Assembly: GCA_950295325.1 (NCBI GenBank)
Contig: OX485804.1
Span: forward strand, 38,132,001 to 38,196,000
Source of the DNA: Polytrichum commune
Taxonomy: Eukaryota > Streptophyta > Polytrichopsida > Polytrichales > Polytrichaceae
Direction: 5' to 3'
DNA: 64,000 nt
The notes under the pieces were generated by a model. It searched no databases, was not told where the DNA came from, and saw only the letters and a program-made list of their open reading frames with translations. Positions 11,548-25,353 of this stretch are shown in pieces. A program made the position numbers and the translations under genes. Each line of letters begins with the position of its first letter. Position 1 is the first letter of the stretch.

Positions 11548-14500
11548 ATGGCGATGGAAGATATGTGGAGTTTAAGGACACCTTTGAATAGACCACCTGG
11601 GCAGCCTAGCCCTGGACCGTCAACACTTAACCAGGTACTTCATGTCAGCAGGTTCCGGTGACATGCGAAGGAAGGAAATCTTGTGAACTATTACAGCTAT
11701 TAGGCCTTCTATTGTCTAAGTCAAATTCTGAGAATGGAAAGCCTCCAATTATTCTTCATTGAAATCGCCATCTGACAACATGCGCCTAGTATATATCTGC
11801 CTGCTCTGAATATCCACAAGAAAACTCCTTTCTTCCTGGGTTTCAAGTGAGGAACTGGGAGTAACTCACCAGTCTGATAGAGTGATTTTGGGTACGGTTT
11901 TAGTTATCCATACGTCCACATCTTCAATATAGGCATGTCGATGGTGGAACTTATTGTTATGTGAGTTGTAGCGTTGCTGAGGAGCAAGTTGCAAATGCAA
12001 AGAAAGTAGAGGTTACGAGGAGGTTTACCATCTTCTTGCTTGATAGCGTGGAACCCGCTGATCCCTGGTTATAAAGACAATGTATCTCTGTGGGTGCTTG
12101 AGATTATTGTTGTTCTCAAAAGCGATCCGGTCATGCATTTTGCTAAAGGATTTCAGGGACTAAATTATTTTACAGGAGGATTTTCATCTGTGCAATGTTT
12201 CCTTATCTTCAGAATTATGGCAGTAGCCTTCGTTAAACCTTAGTTTTGGGCCTTTGAACAACAAATCAAAATCAACTGTGATAGCATTAAGGTGATTGGT
12301 GGAGGTGGTGGACACCAGTATGTAAAACTAACTCTTAATATCCCTGTGACACAAGAACAGCCGCTCATGGTCATTCCCCGTAAGTGACTCGTTGTTGCCC
12401 ACCTGGTCTTGAGTTCACTTCAAATTCTGGATAGTGATGATTGTGAAATGGTTATTGTTTGGATTGGTTCTGATGGTATAGTATGTGTGGGCTGTTTGTG
12501 TACATAGTTTGCCGTGAATCCAGGGCAGTTGTCGCAACCTTATGTGGCGCAGGAGGTTTGTGTCATTGAGCGCACTATTAGTCAAGAGCGGGTGACTCCA
12601 AATCTGATGAATTTTGGATCGCAAGGATTAACTCCAAACGAATTAAGATCAGAGCTTTTGGCATTGGTTTCAGGCATCCAGCAGCCTCCACACAGACAGA
12701 GTTACCTCCCATCTATGAATTCTCGGTCATCGTTTATGGCTCCGTATCCTCAATTCAGTCATTTGAATGCCACAGATTCTGCTGGACTCAGTGGTTGGCC
12801 GGCGATGAGTCCTCCAAACGTGCTTCAAACAAATCGTTTGAACTGGATTGGGAACGCCACTGCTGGAGCAGATGCACAGCAACCTGGGCGTGGGCGAGAT
12901 TCAAGTGTGGTCATTAATGGGAGGGTACATGAGAATTTTTCGTCAAACGGGCTCAGGACACCAGTGTCAGCTAGTTTGAAGCAGAGTTTGGGTGTATTCA
13001 GTGGCACACAAGACCATGGAGTGGATGTGAACCGCCAATCTCCTTCCCCGCAGTGGTTGACAGAAAATAGGAAACAAAAACATCATGCTCAAGGTGCCCA
13101 GACAACAACTCTGTTATCTGCCAAACCCGAATCGCACAGGACTGAGACAATTCCATCAAATGTTGAGTCTGGATTGCCTGGTCGCCCTCATTCACGTCCT
13201 CGTCCAGCTTCTTCGGGACGATTGCGGGTCTTTTGTCCTAACTATACGACGGGTACATCTCTTGGTGAGTGATTGTAAAGGAATATTGTATAAATGTTCC
13301 ACCCAAGCTGTTAAATTTGCATTTGGTTTGTGGCGTCTATTTCTCTGCTCATGATTCTCAGCCTCTCTGTTTAAATAGCCCCAAGTACAAAATGGGACCA
13401 CTGCGAAATGATGTCCAAGTTGAAGGCGTCATAGAGATTCAGGGGGAATTTGACCATTAATTCGTATAATTTTCTTAGGTAATGGCTGACTTTCTGGCTC
13501 AGTATACCACATATTTTTCAGGGGCTCCTGAAATATGTGAGAAGTAATGTCAGCTTGTACTCACCTATCCATAGGATGATAAGGGTCTGATAGTCTGAGT
13601 TAATTCCGCAGATTGGGGATCCTATCTGTCGTATGTGCTTGGTGTAAGTCAGAATCCTCCAGAGAACTCTTTTTGTAGATTATTGTACTTGAGTTCTCTG
13701 CTTGCCCAATAGACAAATCATCATGGCTGTACTGGAGGTTCTGTTCCTTTGGTGGTATGATTAATGCGAAGTGTTCATGGAGAATGGTGAGACTTTAGTA
13801 CGGTGGAGAGAGGCCTTTTCCTCGCAATATGGGGTATTTTTGGCTCTAAATTCTCACCGTCTTCCGTAAACTTCTGGGAACGGTTGGCAGCTCATAACCA
13901 CTTTCTGTCCTGCAGTTCTTGAAGTCCACACAGTAACAGCTAGCTTTGAATTTTTTTGAAGGGGTGTGGGCCCAAAGAATGGAGTTTTGTTCCCTTGAGA
14001 CCTCAACTTTGATGCTTGGTGTGGCAGGTGGAGAGCTGTGTTTGACAGATACAGGGCGTCTAGGTATAATCTGCAATTGTCATAGTGTGCACTTGTCAGT
14101 TTCCAAGTTCACCCAGGTATTTGACCCCTGAAAATATTGCGAAATGGGATGTTGTGGATATAGGGGTTTTGGATGTATTATAACTTGTCCTTGTTGTGAT
14201 TTCTCTCTTTTGCATGTCATTCCTGGAATTGGGGTGTAGATCCATATGTGTACAGGTGTCCAATGTCAGTCAGTGATCAAATGTTGTAATTGAGGCAAAT
14301 CAAACCCGTTTCAATTATGTAGCTTAACAGAAGAAATGCATCATGATTCTCTTGCAGCATGCAGGGATGCACAATGTGAATGCTGGTGAGGCAGTGTTAA
14401 TGGAGGATGGTGAGACTTTAGTACGGTGGAGAAAGGCTTTTTTCTCTCAATATGGGGTAGTTTGATTCACCTTCACTCTGGGCATATTTCAATTAGGAAA

Positions 14501-17500
14501 CTAAATTTTCAAGCCCTGAATGTTGTTTGGTAAACTCCTTCCAAAGTGCGGGTTTCTCTAATAGGTTCTTCATTGGGGTGGGGGTCCAGGTCAAGGTGCC
14601 AGAAGACAATGTGGGTTGGGACTGGCTGGATGCCGATTCCATGGAGACAGGGCCGGAAAAATACAAAGCTGTCATGACACAAAGCTGGCAGAAGGAAGTT
14701 AATGTCTCATATGGTGGGATTACACCCATGGTAAAAAGCAGAACAACACAGGTTTGGGATGCTTCTCTTGCAAATGGGATCAATCCCACTTTACATGCCA
14801 CTCAGTCTATTTCAAATACAAAATTCGCTCCCTTGAATACAGGACATGGTGGAATTCCAATTTCCAGAGATTCTTTGTTGAGAAACTTTGGGATGGATTG
14901 CAAAGGAGGGACTCTGACACCAGACTCGGGATCAACGCACATCTATGCTGATACTCTTCGTCAAAACTTTTCAAGGAGTCCAGGGAATACAGTTAGTTCT
15001 GCTTCATTACAGAGCACCTCTTGTGTAGGGGTAATGCCCTTGAGTAATGAGTTCAATTTTATCAATGATGGACTTCATCGGTTTCTCGCTCCTTCTCAGC
15101 AGAGAGCTTCTGCTACAAAGAATCTGGACGAACCCAACCACCCTTCAAACAGATGGGGCATTGGACAGGAACCTCGTCTGAAGGAGAATGATACTTCATC
15201 ATCAAATTTTGAGTTACGACTGGGTCAACCTTCTCAACAATCGCAACCAGCTGGCCCATCATTCTCATCCATGCCAGCTCTGCGTGTTGAGCATCCTAAG
15301 TCCAATCTTCTCGAACATATGATGAGCAAAGGTATTCTCTTCAATACATCAAATTCTAAATTTGTTGAAAGTTCTCAGAAATTAGGTTGTTTCTATTCAA
15401 ACTTTTTGAGTCACTCCTCAGGAGAAGCCTTAAATTTATCAGTAACATTCTTAAGTGGTTCTCAAGTTGCAGTGTTCGCATTTTGATGTCAAGTATCTTA
15501 GAACCTGGATCACAAAGCCTGAGACAATTGTCGAGTTAGTTTATCTTGGTGTAGTCTGAAATCAGTAAGTGTGTATGACACGTATTTGCAGTGGCTGATG
15601 GTCAATAGAATATTCTTGTTAAGTTCCTTTCCTTGGTTGTGTTTTGGCATCCCTGATACGGAATCTGTCTTTTGGCAGTCTGGGATGGGAGACTGCAACA
15701 TGATCCTCAACAATTTAATCTGGCTGAGCTTCCCAGATTTTCTGGCATCCCTGGGCAAGCAAGGGAGCAAGCAGTTGCCACTACCAGCGGACGCACAGAT
15801 TATGAGAGGACTAGTTACATGGAAACTCCTCGCATGAAGGGTCAAAATGCAGAGCAGGACAGAAACTGCTCTAACCTGGTCCAATCACAGTCTACCAGAC
15901 TGAAGTCCAATCTCTTGCAGACCGTCTCCAAAACCAGTATTGCAGAAAAATCTGAAGCAAAGGTTCCTTCCCTTGATCATGGCCCTCAGGCAAATGAGTT
16001 AAGTGCAATTGGTGCTTGGCAATTTCAAACTAGTCAAACGGACCAGTCGCTTTTGGACAAGACAACACTGAAGTTTGTTCCCCACACGGATCACTCAAAG
16101 AGAAGTGTGAGCCTGGAGAATGGAACTGCCTTGGACTCCATCAACTCCGGTGCATCGCTGCACCCAAGCAACAAGACAGAACAGCGTCTTTTTGAGACAG
16201 CCATTAAATCATCTCTTGGGTATCAAGCTACAGGTTTAGAATCTCTGTCTGTCAAGGAAAATGATGGATTAACCAAAAGAGTTCTTGGTGTGAATCTACC
16301 TGGTGATCTACCTGGTTACAGAAGACCATCTTACCCTCTGGAAGCAGTGGTACCAAGTTTCACAGTGGGAAATGATCATAGTGGTCCCACGTTTGAGCCA
16401 AACAGGGTCCTGGATAGGGATAATGTTGGCCGGCCTCAGCATTTGCCAAATGGTGCAACTCACATGCAAGAACATCAGGGGGGTTTGTTGAATCACCTTT
16501 TAGTGGCCAAATCAGCTATTGCTGAAAGCAGTCACATGCATGATGAGTTTAAAAGCAGGGGACTTGCTCAACCTTCTTCAGAGGAGTTACAGGATTCGTC
16601 CAGAAGCATAAGTGAAAAGCATAGGCAGATTCACGAACCACAACTAGTTGCCAACAAAAAGCAAAGCTGGTCTCAGAATGCTCCAGATTCAGACACCATT
16701 GTTGATTCTAGAATGGGATTCAAAGTAACAGATTCAGAAGATCAAAGCAGTGAGCTCCTTGGGGGCCAGAATCACCAAGCCACTGGAGCTGGACATGCAG
16801 GAATGTGTCGTCAGCCTCTCCCAGGTTTCTTTTCTGCCTGCTCCACACTCCTTTTGAAAGTGGCATCATGGAACTAAATGCAGTTTCCAGTACCAGTTCA
16901 GTCTTACAAATATGGTTGGGTCTTGTTGTGGTGTAACGCATTCTCAATACTGGTGCAGATATGGTAAATGGAGATCCAAAAAGTGGTCCAGAGCAGGATA
17001 AGCCCACACAAGATGTCCCAGATTTGTCCTCCAAAGATAAGGAGGACATACACTGCCCTTGTTACAGATGCCGTAAAGCAAGCCCGTCCACAACAGGGAG
17101 AGCTGTGCCAAGGTGAGAGGTCATGACATGTGTATTAGTATAACTACATTATGCGTTTATGTTATAGAGAAGGATTTGACAGGGACTGTAGTCGAAACTC
17201 TCGTAGCCTTAAAAATTGCAGTATGTGCTGATAAGATGCTGAGAGTCGGGTGGCTATTGCATGCAATATAATCTCAGTACCATCATTCACCTACTCTTTG
17301 TTGTCAACAGAAGCCCTGCCTCTGGTCTGAAATGAACTTCTCTTACCATCTTTTTTTCATTCAACTTGTGCTTGTGATTTCAGACTTGCAGGACAGGTAT
17401 GCTTGAAGGATGTTGAAGGACAGGGATCCAAGATGGAGCCTAGCAAGAAGAGCACACGAGGAGATACTGTTTCAAACTTATCAAAAGATTCTCCTCACTT

Positions 17501-20500
17501 CGATGAGGAATTTAAAAGCAATGAGCCGTCTCCTGACATTAACCCAGGTATTATAGTCAAGTCGGGAAACTCTACTGGGAATATCGGAGGCCAATTATTG
17601 CCCTTGGAGGGTGCACAGGAAATGTGTGAGCAGCAGGATGTGAAGCTTGAGGCTTCTGTGCAAAGTGATCCATTAATCACTGGGAAGGAAGATCTTTTAT
17701 CAGATACTGCTGCTAAAGGCATTTCAATAGTGACAGACAGTTCCCACATTGCCAAGGCTGTATCTGATATTTGTTCAAAGAGCTCAGAAAACATCTTGAG
17801 TGGGATATCTGATGAAGGGTGTGATAATAATGGAGGAGAAGAAGCTTTACACGTGCAGTCAATCCCTAAGATACCTGAAGCTGGTGCACTTGACGAAGAC
17901 TCTGGAATAGGCAAGTGCTGTTCTTCTGATGGTGTGGATATGGGAGTGGCACCTAATCCGAACCCCGTATCAGCTCTGGAGGATCCCAGCAAACAGAACT
18001 CACCATCCTCCCTAGGAGGTCCATCATCTAGTTCTGCTGGTAACAGGCTCAATATGAAAAAATGTGGGATAAGATCCACAGGAGGGTGGCAGGTGAGCAA
18101 GGAGCCAGCACAGGATGATCTGCGTCACGAAGCTGCTCCGAGTGCAGGTAACTTCCACTATCTGTCTCCTTTGATACCTGTATGTCTCTACCTCCGTGCT
18201 CAATACGTACTATGAGAAGTCTCCTATCTTACAGATATGTTCGATGCAGGGAAAATGGAGAAAAAACGGCGACGCACGCTGAAATGGACTCAGCTGGATT
18301 CAGATGAGGGTGTAGGAGAGCCTAAGAAAGGTAGCTTGGTGACAATTGCCAGGCATACACATGGACCTGCTACTTCCGTGGACAAATCAGAAGTAGGGAC
18401 AAAGATGCGAAAGTCAGAGGCTAGGTCAGATCAAGGTGTTGAAGACACAGGAGTATCTGCTAAAACTTCAGAAGAGACTGTACCACTTTCCAAGCGCAGG
18501 AAAACTGTAGTAGCAAGTGAGAAGTCTTCTGCTCCAGAGGCAAAAACGCCAGAATGCACTGAGAATCGCACAACGGTTGGAGGGGATGGTGAACAGAGGA
18601 AGGTTAGAACACTTGTCATACGAGTTCCACAAGGAGTCAACCGTCAGAAAGCTAAGAGAGCCAATTGCACAGATTCTAGCCCCAACACTCGAGTAGCTGA
18701 GTCCAAATTAGACTTGTGTGAAAAGGCCTGCCTGCCTATATCAGGAGCTACGAAGGGTCCAATATGTGGTGATTCACCTAGCACAGAAGGTGCACCTGTG
18801 AATAGGAAGTCAAGCTCCTGTGAAGTAGCCAACACAGTTCTTGCATGCCCAGAAGAAGTACCGAGTTTCCTGACCAAAAGTCTGCGAAGTGCAAGGACGC
18901 CTCGTGGTGGACCCAGTCCTCGAAGTGGACGCATGATGTCATTGAGTGCTATATTGAAGCAGCCCAAGGAATCCCGAATCAATTCCAACAATAAAACAGG
19001 TCACAAGCAAGTCCAAAAACTCAACACTGATGCTTCCACATCTAATCTTCAAGGTAAAATTGACAAGAAACTAGATGCAAGTGTAGCATTTGTTGCCACA
19101 CCAACTAAAGTTATGGATTTTTCACTTCCTGAGATGGAATCACCACGGAGGGAAGAGAGAAAGACAAAAGTGTTGACTAAAGAAGATGCACGGAAAGTTC
19201 GAAGACTTGGGGAATTGACAGGCAAAACCAAAATGCATGGTCCAGGTACTGAGGTATTTGATTTCGCAGAGGAGGGTACCGAGATTTTGAGGGCTGATAA
19301 ACAGGGCACAGCAGCGGTGCAGACAGCTGATTCGACACTCAGGGATTCTACAATTAAGACATGTTTCCCTATCCCTAAGAGTGGAAGGTCAGCCAGGTCC
19401 TTTCCTAACAAAAGGAATGTTGAATGGCATAGAAGCAAAGATGCACAGGCAGATCCAGGCAAGAGTGCCAATGAAGCAGTGGTGGCAGAAAAAATTATAC
19501 CACAAAAGAAACGCACTGGCTTAAGCTATTCCTTGCAACCTCCAGCTGGAAGCACTTGCATCCCCAGGGTAGATCTGCATCCAAATTCGGTTCCACAGGT
19601 TTCCCTCGTCAGGAAGAAGGTCCGCTCAAGCACTGTTAAGAGACCTCAAACTGTTCCGAGACATTTTGAAACCGAGGGTAGAGATTTAAATGGCAGGGTG
19701 GAAAATAGGGATTCTGCTGCCAATACGAAAGCTGCAAGGCATGTTCAATCAAGACCCATCTATGTTGCATCGACAGCCCTGAAGAGACTACCAGATCACT
19801 TGGAAAAATTTGAGAGCTCTTCTAAAAGACCGAAATTGATGGGTGGAAGCAAGAAGACGAGGTAAAATTCTCAGGGTCCGACTGACAAAGCCCTGGGAGG
19901 TACTTAAATGTGCTTGAAAAGTATCCTGGATATTATAGAGATAGAAACTGAGAAGTTGGTGCTTGAATGACAATCAGCTGTAGCAGATTGTTTATCAGCT
20001 ATTTCTGTTGATTGCTAATCAACATCAGGCTGCAATCTCCTTATAGCTCAGGAGGTTCATAAGGTTTTTCCCCTTATGTTGTGAACTAGAAATATGAATG
20101 AAATTTCTTATTGGTTGCAATGATGATGATGATGATGATGATGATACTTTGTGCTCAACAGCCAGGAGTCTCTGAACTTGATATATGTGTAGTAGGCCAA
20201 ATCAGATTACACAATCTTACATCTGGTTACCCTCCATTGTGTCTAAGTTTCTTTATTTTCATGAATGTCATGTTTGACACAGTTGTAGTGGGGAACATCA
20301 TTCAAATAATGAGTTTGCCATTCAGAGAGTGGTCCATGATCCTCCACTTGGCAAGTTTACAATTTACAAGAAAGGAAAGCTCCCACTTTGTGAAGAGGAA
20401 AGTATTTCTGTAAGGAAACAGAAGAAATTAATGAGCGGCTTTGACATCAACAATATTGGCCTGGCTGAGAGCAGCAACTGTGACGTCTGTGGAACATCCA

Positions 20501-23500
20501 CCTCAGTCACCTTTAACAAGCTACTATCCTGTAGTCGGTGTCCAGTGAAGGTGATGTGATTATATGAGCTTCAGTAATATTATGTGCACTATAATACTTT
20601 CCAGAAGACAAACTGAATTATCAGGTGTGAGTTTTGGAGAGCACCTTGTTGGGTTTCAGTTTCCATCCAACTAATGGAATTGCCAGATTACCTTTGAGTT
20701 TCTTGTGCAGATTCTTTGATGAAAATTGAAAGATGGGGATGTAGTATATCATCTTGCTGACGCCTCTGTTCGTTCTTTAAGGATATTGTTATATTGTTCA
20801 CAGGTTCATCAAGCATGTTATGGTGTATCCAAGATCCCAAAAGGGCCCTGGTCTTGTCGTACATGCAAGTTCAGGGTAGTAAACCCGGTGAGATGATTTC
20901 AGTGAGTTTGGTTTCTATTGTATGTACTGAATCCCTAACATGTTAATCCCCATTAGTTCAGCTTTGCAGAATTATAAATATACATCTTGTCTTCCTCGTA
21001 AATTTCTTACTGAAATTGCACCTTTCTCGTGCAGGTATGCGTCCTCTGTGGATACTCGGGTGGGGCTATGACAAGAGTTAGAAAAGCTCGAGGATTTGGC
21101 CATGGATTGCTGCAAGCTTGGCAAGACCTTGATAAAGATAGAGTGGTGCCATCTGAGTTCCCTCCAGATGAGGACAATGAGACTCTTTTGTCTGCAACAA
21201 TCAGCATCCAATCATCCAAGAACTGTTTGTCAGCTTGCATAAAAGAAAAGCATCCAAAAGACAGATTGTCGACAGCAAACAACTCGGAAATGTGTAGCTG
21301 CGACAGGTCCAAAGTCGATGGTTCCTGTTGCAAAACCTGCGTGAAGGAGAATCCAAAGGCTTGGAGCAGTGCCGATTTTCTCCATGAAAAGGGACTACAG
21401 GAAGATTGGAAATCAAATAATACAGTTACAGCGTTACTGAAAGATTCAGGAGCCAAACAATGGGCGCACATTGTGTGCAGCCTCTGGTTGCCTGGAACGA
21501 GGTGTCTGAATGTGGGGACCATGGGAGTCTTTGATGTCTCTGGGGTGGCAATTTCTTACAGAAAATCAGTAAGCATTCTAGCATGTATGTTTCAGTTGTT
21601 CAGTGCTCAGGATTGAGCTGCATACCCTGGTGATTTCTGTATTCTTGTTTACTTTACAAAGGTCTAGTCAATGCCCATCAGAACATCTACTTCACAGTGT
21701 GATGGACAATTGCGCTATGGACATATTTCTGTCAATCTAGAGTTGTTGTGATCACTCATTTATAAACCTGACATGAAAATTTCGTGTAATTTAGTTGAAC
21801 ACTTTATGATTGTTTGGGATTTGCAGCTGTGCACTATTTGTCTGCGAAAAGGCGGTGCCTGCATACAGTGTCGTGTGCCACAATGTTCTGCTGCATTTCA
21901 TGTCTGGTGTGCCCACGAGAAGGTATATCAATGTAGTCTTTGGAAATTTCTCAAACAAATAACCATGTGGACTTCCAGGCCTTGAATAACGAATGAATTA
22001 CCTGACATATCTATGAACTTATTCATCTCAGGGTTCTTCTTTCCTGGATATGGGTAAATTTGCATGCAAATTGTTCTTTGGTAGGTATGGGTGGTGGCTA
22101 ATTGAAAGGAACGACAGGTACAAAATGCTGATAATTCATTCAGTCACTTATGGGTTTTCTGCTCTTCCTTCAGGGTTTGTTGCAGAGTGAAACTATCCAG
22201 GATGGTACAAATCAAGTGGGTTTTTTTGGGAAGTGCCTACTTCATGCCAGTTTTTCTGGTGTTGAACTGGAGGCTATTATGAATAAAATGTCAAGGGCTG
22301 CTACCAGTCTACAAACATGTGCCCGCACTGAGGTAATTTCTTGTCTAAGTCACTTTGTCGTCCAATTTCTCCAGAATTGTTTTAAGGCTGACCTAGTAAT
22401 ATCAACATCCAGGAACAGCCAATGTGGCTGTTGAAGGAGAATCATCAAGTTTCATAAGAGTGGAAGAGCAGTCGAAATAAGCGGATAAATTATAACTGTC
22501 CTGGAACTGCTTAAGCAGATAAAGAGTGAAAACACTCATCAGAGAGACAAAACAATCTCATTATTGTATAATTTCGAGGAAATGTCAAAATGAAGTGAAG
22601 CTCATCCTCAATTTTGCCAAGGTCAAATAATGTGCCAATCCTGTTCTGTAGTTTATGTCAATGAATCCTCTGAATATCCATCTGGAGCGTCGCATTCTTG
22701 CCAATCGCATTCGTGGTTTGTGTTCTGACATTTTTCTTAACACCATATGTTACATTTTTAGAACTCAGATTCTGGCAGTTCAGATGCTTGTAGAAGCAGA
22801 TGCTCAACTTGTATGCAGCTCTTGATTAGCAGAGAGAGAAGTCAAATGTATTAAACATGGGAGTGCATCAGTCTCAATTTCTCCTCTCAGGTTCTAAATA
22901 ATGGTGATGTATTTTGTAGGGTTACAAAGGAAGGCAGACTCTTGAAGAAAGAGCTAAGTCCCAACTCCAAATGACTTTGGAGGGATCCACAGCTGTGACT
23001 CCTCAGCAAGTTGCTACATGGCTCCGAATCAATGATCGAAAATCCTCAACTCGGCGATTTATCAAGCCAGCAAACTCAGTTATGAAGTATGATCACAGGG
23101 TAAGGCTCTGCCAATTTGACCAATCTGTATTTTCAGGGTGAAATCTAATTTTTTTATCTCCCAAAGGAAAAAATCTTGAAAATTTTGTAGAGGATTTGAG
23201 ATTTCTATTTGGAGTAGATTAAGCTGAATGATGACCATCCATAGCATCCCAGACAGCTGGAGGACATAAACATTGGCAGAATGATTCTTTGCCTAATCTG
23301 CAATGTGAAGAAAAATCCTGTAAGTAGATGGATACTCATCCATCACGCTTTTTTGAGAAGCCTTAAAACCATAATAAATTCCTATTACTGTAGTTGCATG
23401 TAGAACTGTTGGGAACTGAAATATTCTGTAAGTAGTTTATACCTTCAAATTTGCCTATTTTACATCCATTTTCCTTCAAATATGATGTTTTATTTTTTAC

Positions 23501-25353
23501 TGACTTTTCTTATGTCACTGTGTTGATCAATTTCTTTCTCAGCACTTTACACCAAGTTTCGAACAATTTGCAGGAATACCTGCGATTCAAGCAGAAGAAG
23601 GGTTGGAGAAGGCTTGCTGTATATAAGTCAGGAATCCATGCGCTGGGACTCTATACTATGGAGTTTATTGCCGAGGGTGAAGTGGTGAGAACTGGGAGCT
23701 CTTATAAGTTGTTGTGGCAGTCAAAGATGAATCTATATAGGTTTATCAACTTGCTGATTGGTTGGATCAAATATACAAATTACTAAACATTTGATTCACT
23801 TAGTTTGAATCACCATTTGGAGTTACATAGAGCTATAAGTTTTTACTGAGAACATATAACTTTTTACTGCACTGTATAGAACAAAACAGAACTTTGATGA
23901 TTAACAGTTACATTCTCTGTAAGGAGTTATAGGACTATAAATACAAACGGTAGACCACAATAATTGAAGTATACGGTGTAGTGAGCTGTCTTCCATGTGT
24001 CCTTGTGTGTGTGCCACATTGTTGTACTCATGTTTCGCTTTTCCAACTACTGGCTAATTCAACCTCTTTTTCTTTTTGCAAATTCTGAAATGTCACTTTC
24101 AGGATGCATTATCTAATTTGTTCAAGATTCAACAAAGTGAAGGTTGCTGAGGTCGTCTGACTGGTGTGCTATCAGGTTGTTGAGTACATAGGGGAGATAA
24201 TTGGGCTACGAGTTGCAGACAAGCGAGAAGCAGAATATCATTCTGGCAAGCGGTTGCAGCATCAGGGTGCGTGCTATCTTTTCAGGATAGACACGGAACG
24301 AATCATTGATGCCACCCGCAAAGGTGGTATTGCTCGTTATGTAAATCATTCATGCTCGGTAATTACCCTGTCCAATCCTGTTCCCCTTGACATTAGATTG
24401 GCATAGGTATAAATCACAGTGAGTACCTGTGATTTGCCTTTTGTGATCAACACAAGCAGTTTATTCTCACCTTGCTGTCTGTTATTTCAAAGCACCAAGC
24501 ATGTAAAATATGTGTCGACTACACTAAACATCTGATTTGGTGTGGCCAACACTATATATTATCATCCCACATTAATTATCTCGTAATCACTAGGCAGCAA
24601 CTTAGAGAGGGTGTCACATGACACTTCTTGCTACATGACAAGTCACAAAGACCACTGTAGTCAACATGGCACACCAAGTTTAATTCCACACTAAATCACA
24701 TGTTTAGTGGAGTAATTTCATAAACAAGCAGCAGCTATCTAGAATCTGGAGCAAATCCATGGTTTATTTTGGTTGACAGCCTCTTGTGCTCACATTGTTT
24801 GGTTACCCATGCAGCCCAATTGCGTTGCAAAGGTGATTTGTGTAGACAACCTGAAAAAGGTAACAGGGTGTTTGAAGGTTTTTGTTTTAGTATGCAAGAG
24901 TGTCAAAAAACTGATGCTATGTTTATTAACAAGGAATAGCAGGACCAAATCACATGATCTTAAACTGTAGCTACAACATTTGTTTCAATTACTGTGGATT
25001 ACCATTTGGAATTACAAAGTGCTATAGAAAGGATGTAGAACTTTTATTATGTTCTATTAAATGGGTTCTATTTGATTCTGTTGTACTTGTAAGTATTTGC
25101 ATCCTGGATAAAAGCTTACAGCATTATGTAATTCCAAATGGTATCATGGTAGCTCTAGTAGCACCATGGAAGATGGTTTCGGGTCTTTGCTAAGCAACTA
25201 CTAAATGAGACTATGCAGGTTATCTTCTTTGCCAAAAGGGACATCTATGCTGGAGAGGAAGTGACGTATGACTACAAGTTCAACTATGATGAAGTCGGTG
25301 ATAAGATACCTTGCTTTTGCGGATGCTCAAATTGTAGAGGGACCCTAAATTAA
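11548..25353 (+). CDS. Trithorax/ATX-type histone-lysine N-methyltransferase (TDBD-like, PHD, extended PHD, SET, post-SET)
   Basis: A nuclear chromatin enzyme expected to methylate histone H3, most likely Lys4 given the Trx/KMT2-like SET. Nineteen exons: 11548-11634, 12508-13264, 14028-14116, 14358-14456, 14590-15331, 15679-16824, 16959-17112, 17384-18147, 18235-19861, 20328-20550, 20804-20887, 21035-21568, 21827-21922, 22174-22332, 22920-23099, 23574-23684, 24176-24358, 24815-24859, 25219-25353. They total 7215 nt (2404 residues plus TAA) and every junction is in phase. Residues 282-344 carry GIICNCHSVHLSVSKFTQ|HAG, like the TDBD (Tify-domain-binding) fold. The middle is long, low-complexity and basic. 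PHD starts at C1873; ePHD runs about 1926-2150 (WAHIVC, HVWCAH). SET runs about 2255-2385, with VVEYIGE, RYVNHSCSPNC and EEVTYDYKF. Post-SET CFCGCSNCRGTLN ends the protein. No PWWP or FYR motif was seen. Exon 1 is the least certain part. Confidence 0.94.
13771..13836 (+). repeat. Duplicated copy of exon 4 inside intron 2 of the SET gene
   Basis: These 66 bp match 14394-14459 (the 3' part of exon 4 plus its GTA donor) at 60 of 66 positions with no gaps. The copy still encodes an open segment, VFMENGETLVRWREAFSSQY against VLMEDGETLVRWRKAFFSQY in exon 4. It keeps the GT donor and has an AG at 13770-13771. Spliced from that AG, it would read in phase from exon 2 and into exon 5. Use as an alternative exon is a hypothesis. 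Confidence 0.75.
23781..23956. mobile_element. MITE-like foldback in intron 16 of the SET gene
   Basis: The left arm CACCATTTGGAGTTACATAG (23811 onward) resembles the reverse complement of the right arm, which runs from 'GGAGTTATAGGACTATAA' to 'ACAAACGGTAG' near 23925-23953. The outer sequence ACTAAACATTTGATT matches the other family members. The arms are eroded. Confidence 0.45.
24518..24714. mobile_element. MITE-like foldback in intron 17 of the SET gene
   Basis: The left arm ACTACACTAAACATCTGATT (from 24519) and the right arm ending CATGTTTAGTGGAGTA (24684-24714) are near-perfect inverted repeats of about 30 bp. They enclose non-coding AT-rich DNA. The arms share the ACTAAAYATNTGATTTRGTG core with the element at 4.7 kb. 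Confidence 0.6.
24968..25154. mobile_element. MITE-like foldback in intron 18 of the SET gene
   Basis: GATTACCATTTGGAATTACA (about 24997-25016) is mirrored by TGTAATTCCAAATGGTATCA (about 25126-25145). The outer ends AGCTAC and GTAGCT also pair. The element is about 185 bp, non-coding, and shares the ATTTGGAATTAC core with 4.7 kb and intron 16. Confidence 0.6.

Noticed and set aside
14493-14801. Minus-strand ORFs inside the SET gene (also 17495-18100, 18644-18991, 19049-19516 and 21007-21522)
   Set aside because: They are antisense shadows of verified coding exons.
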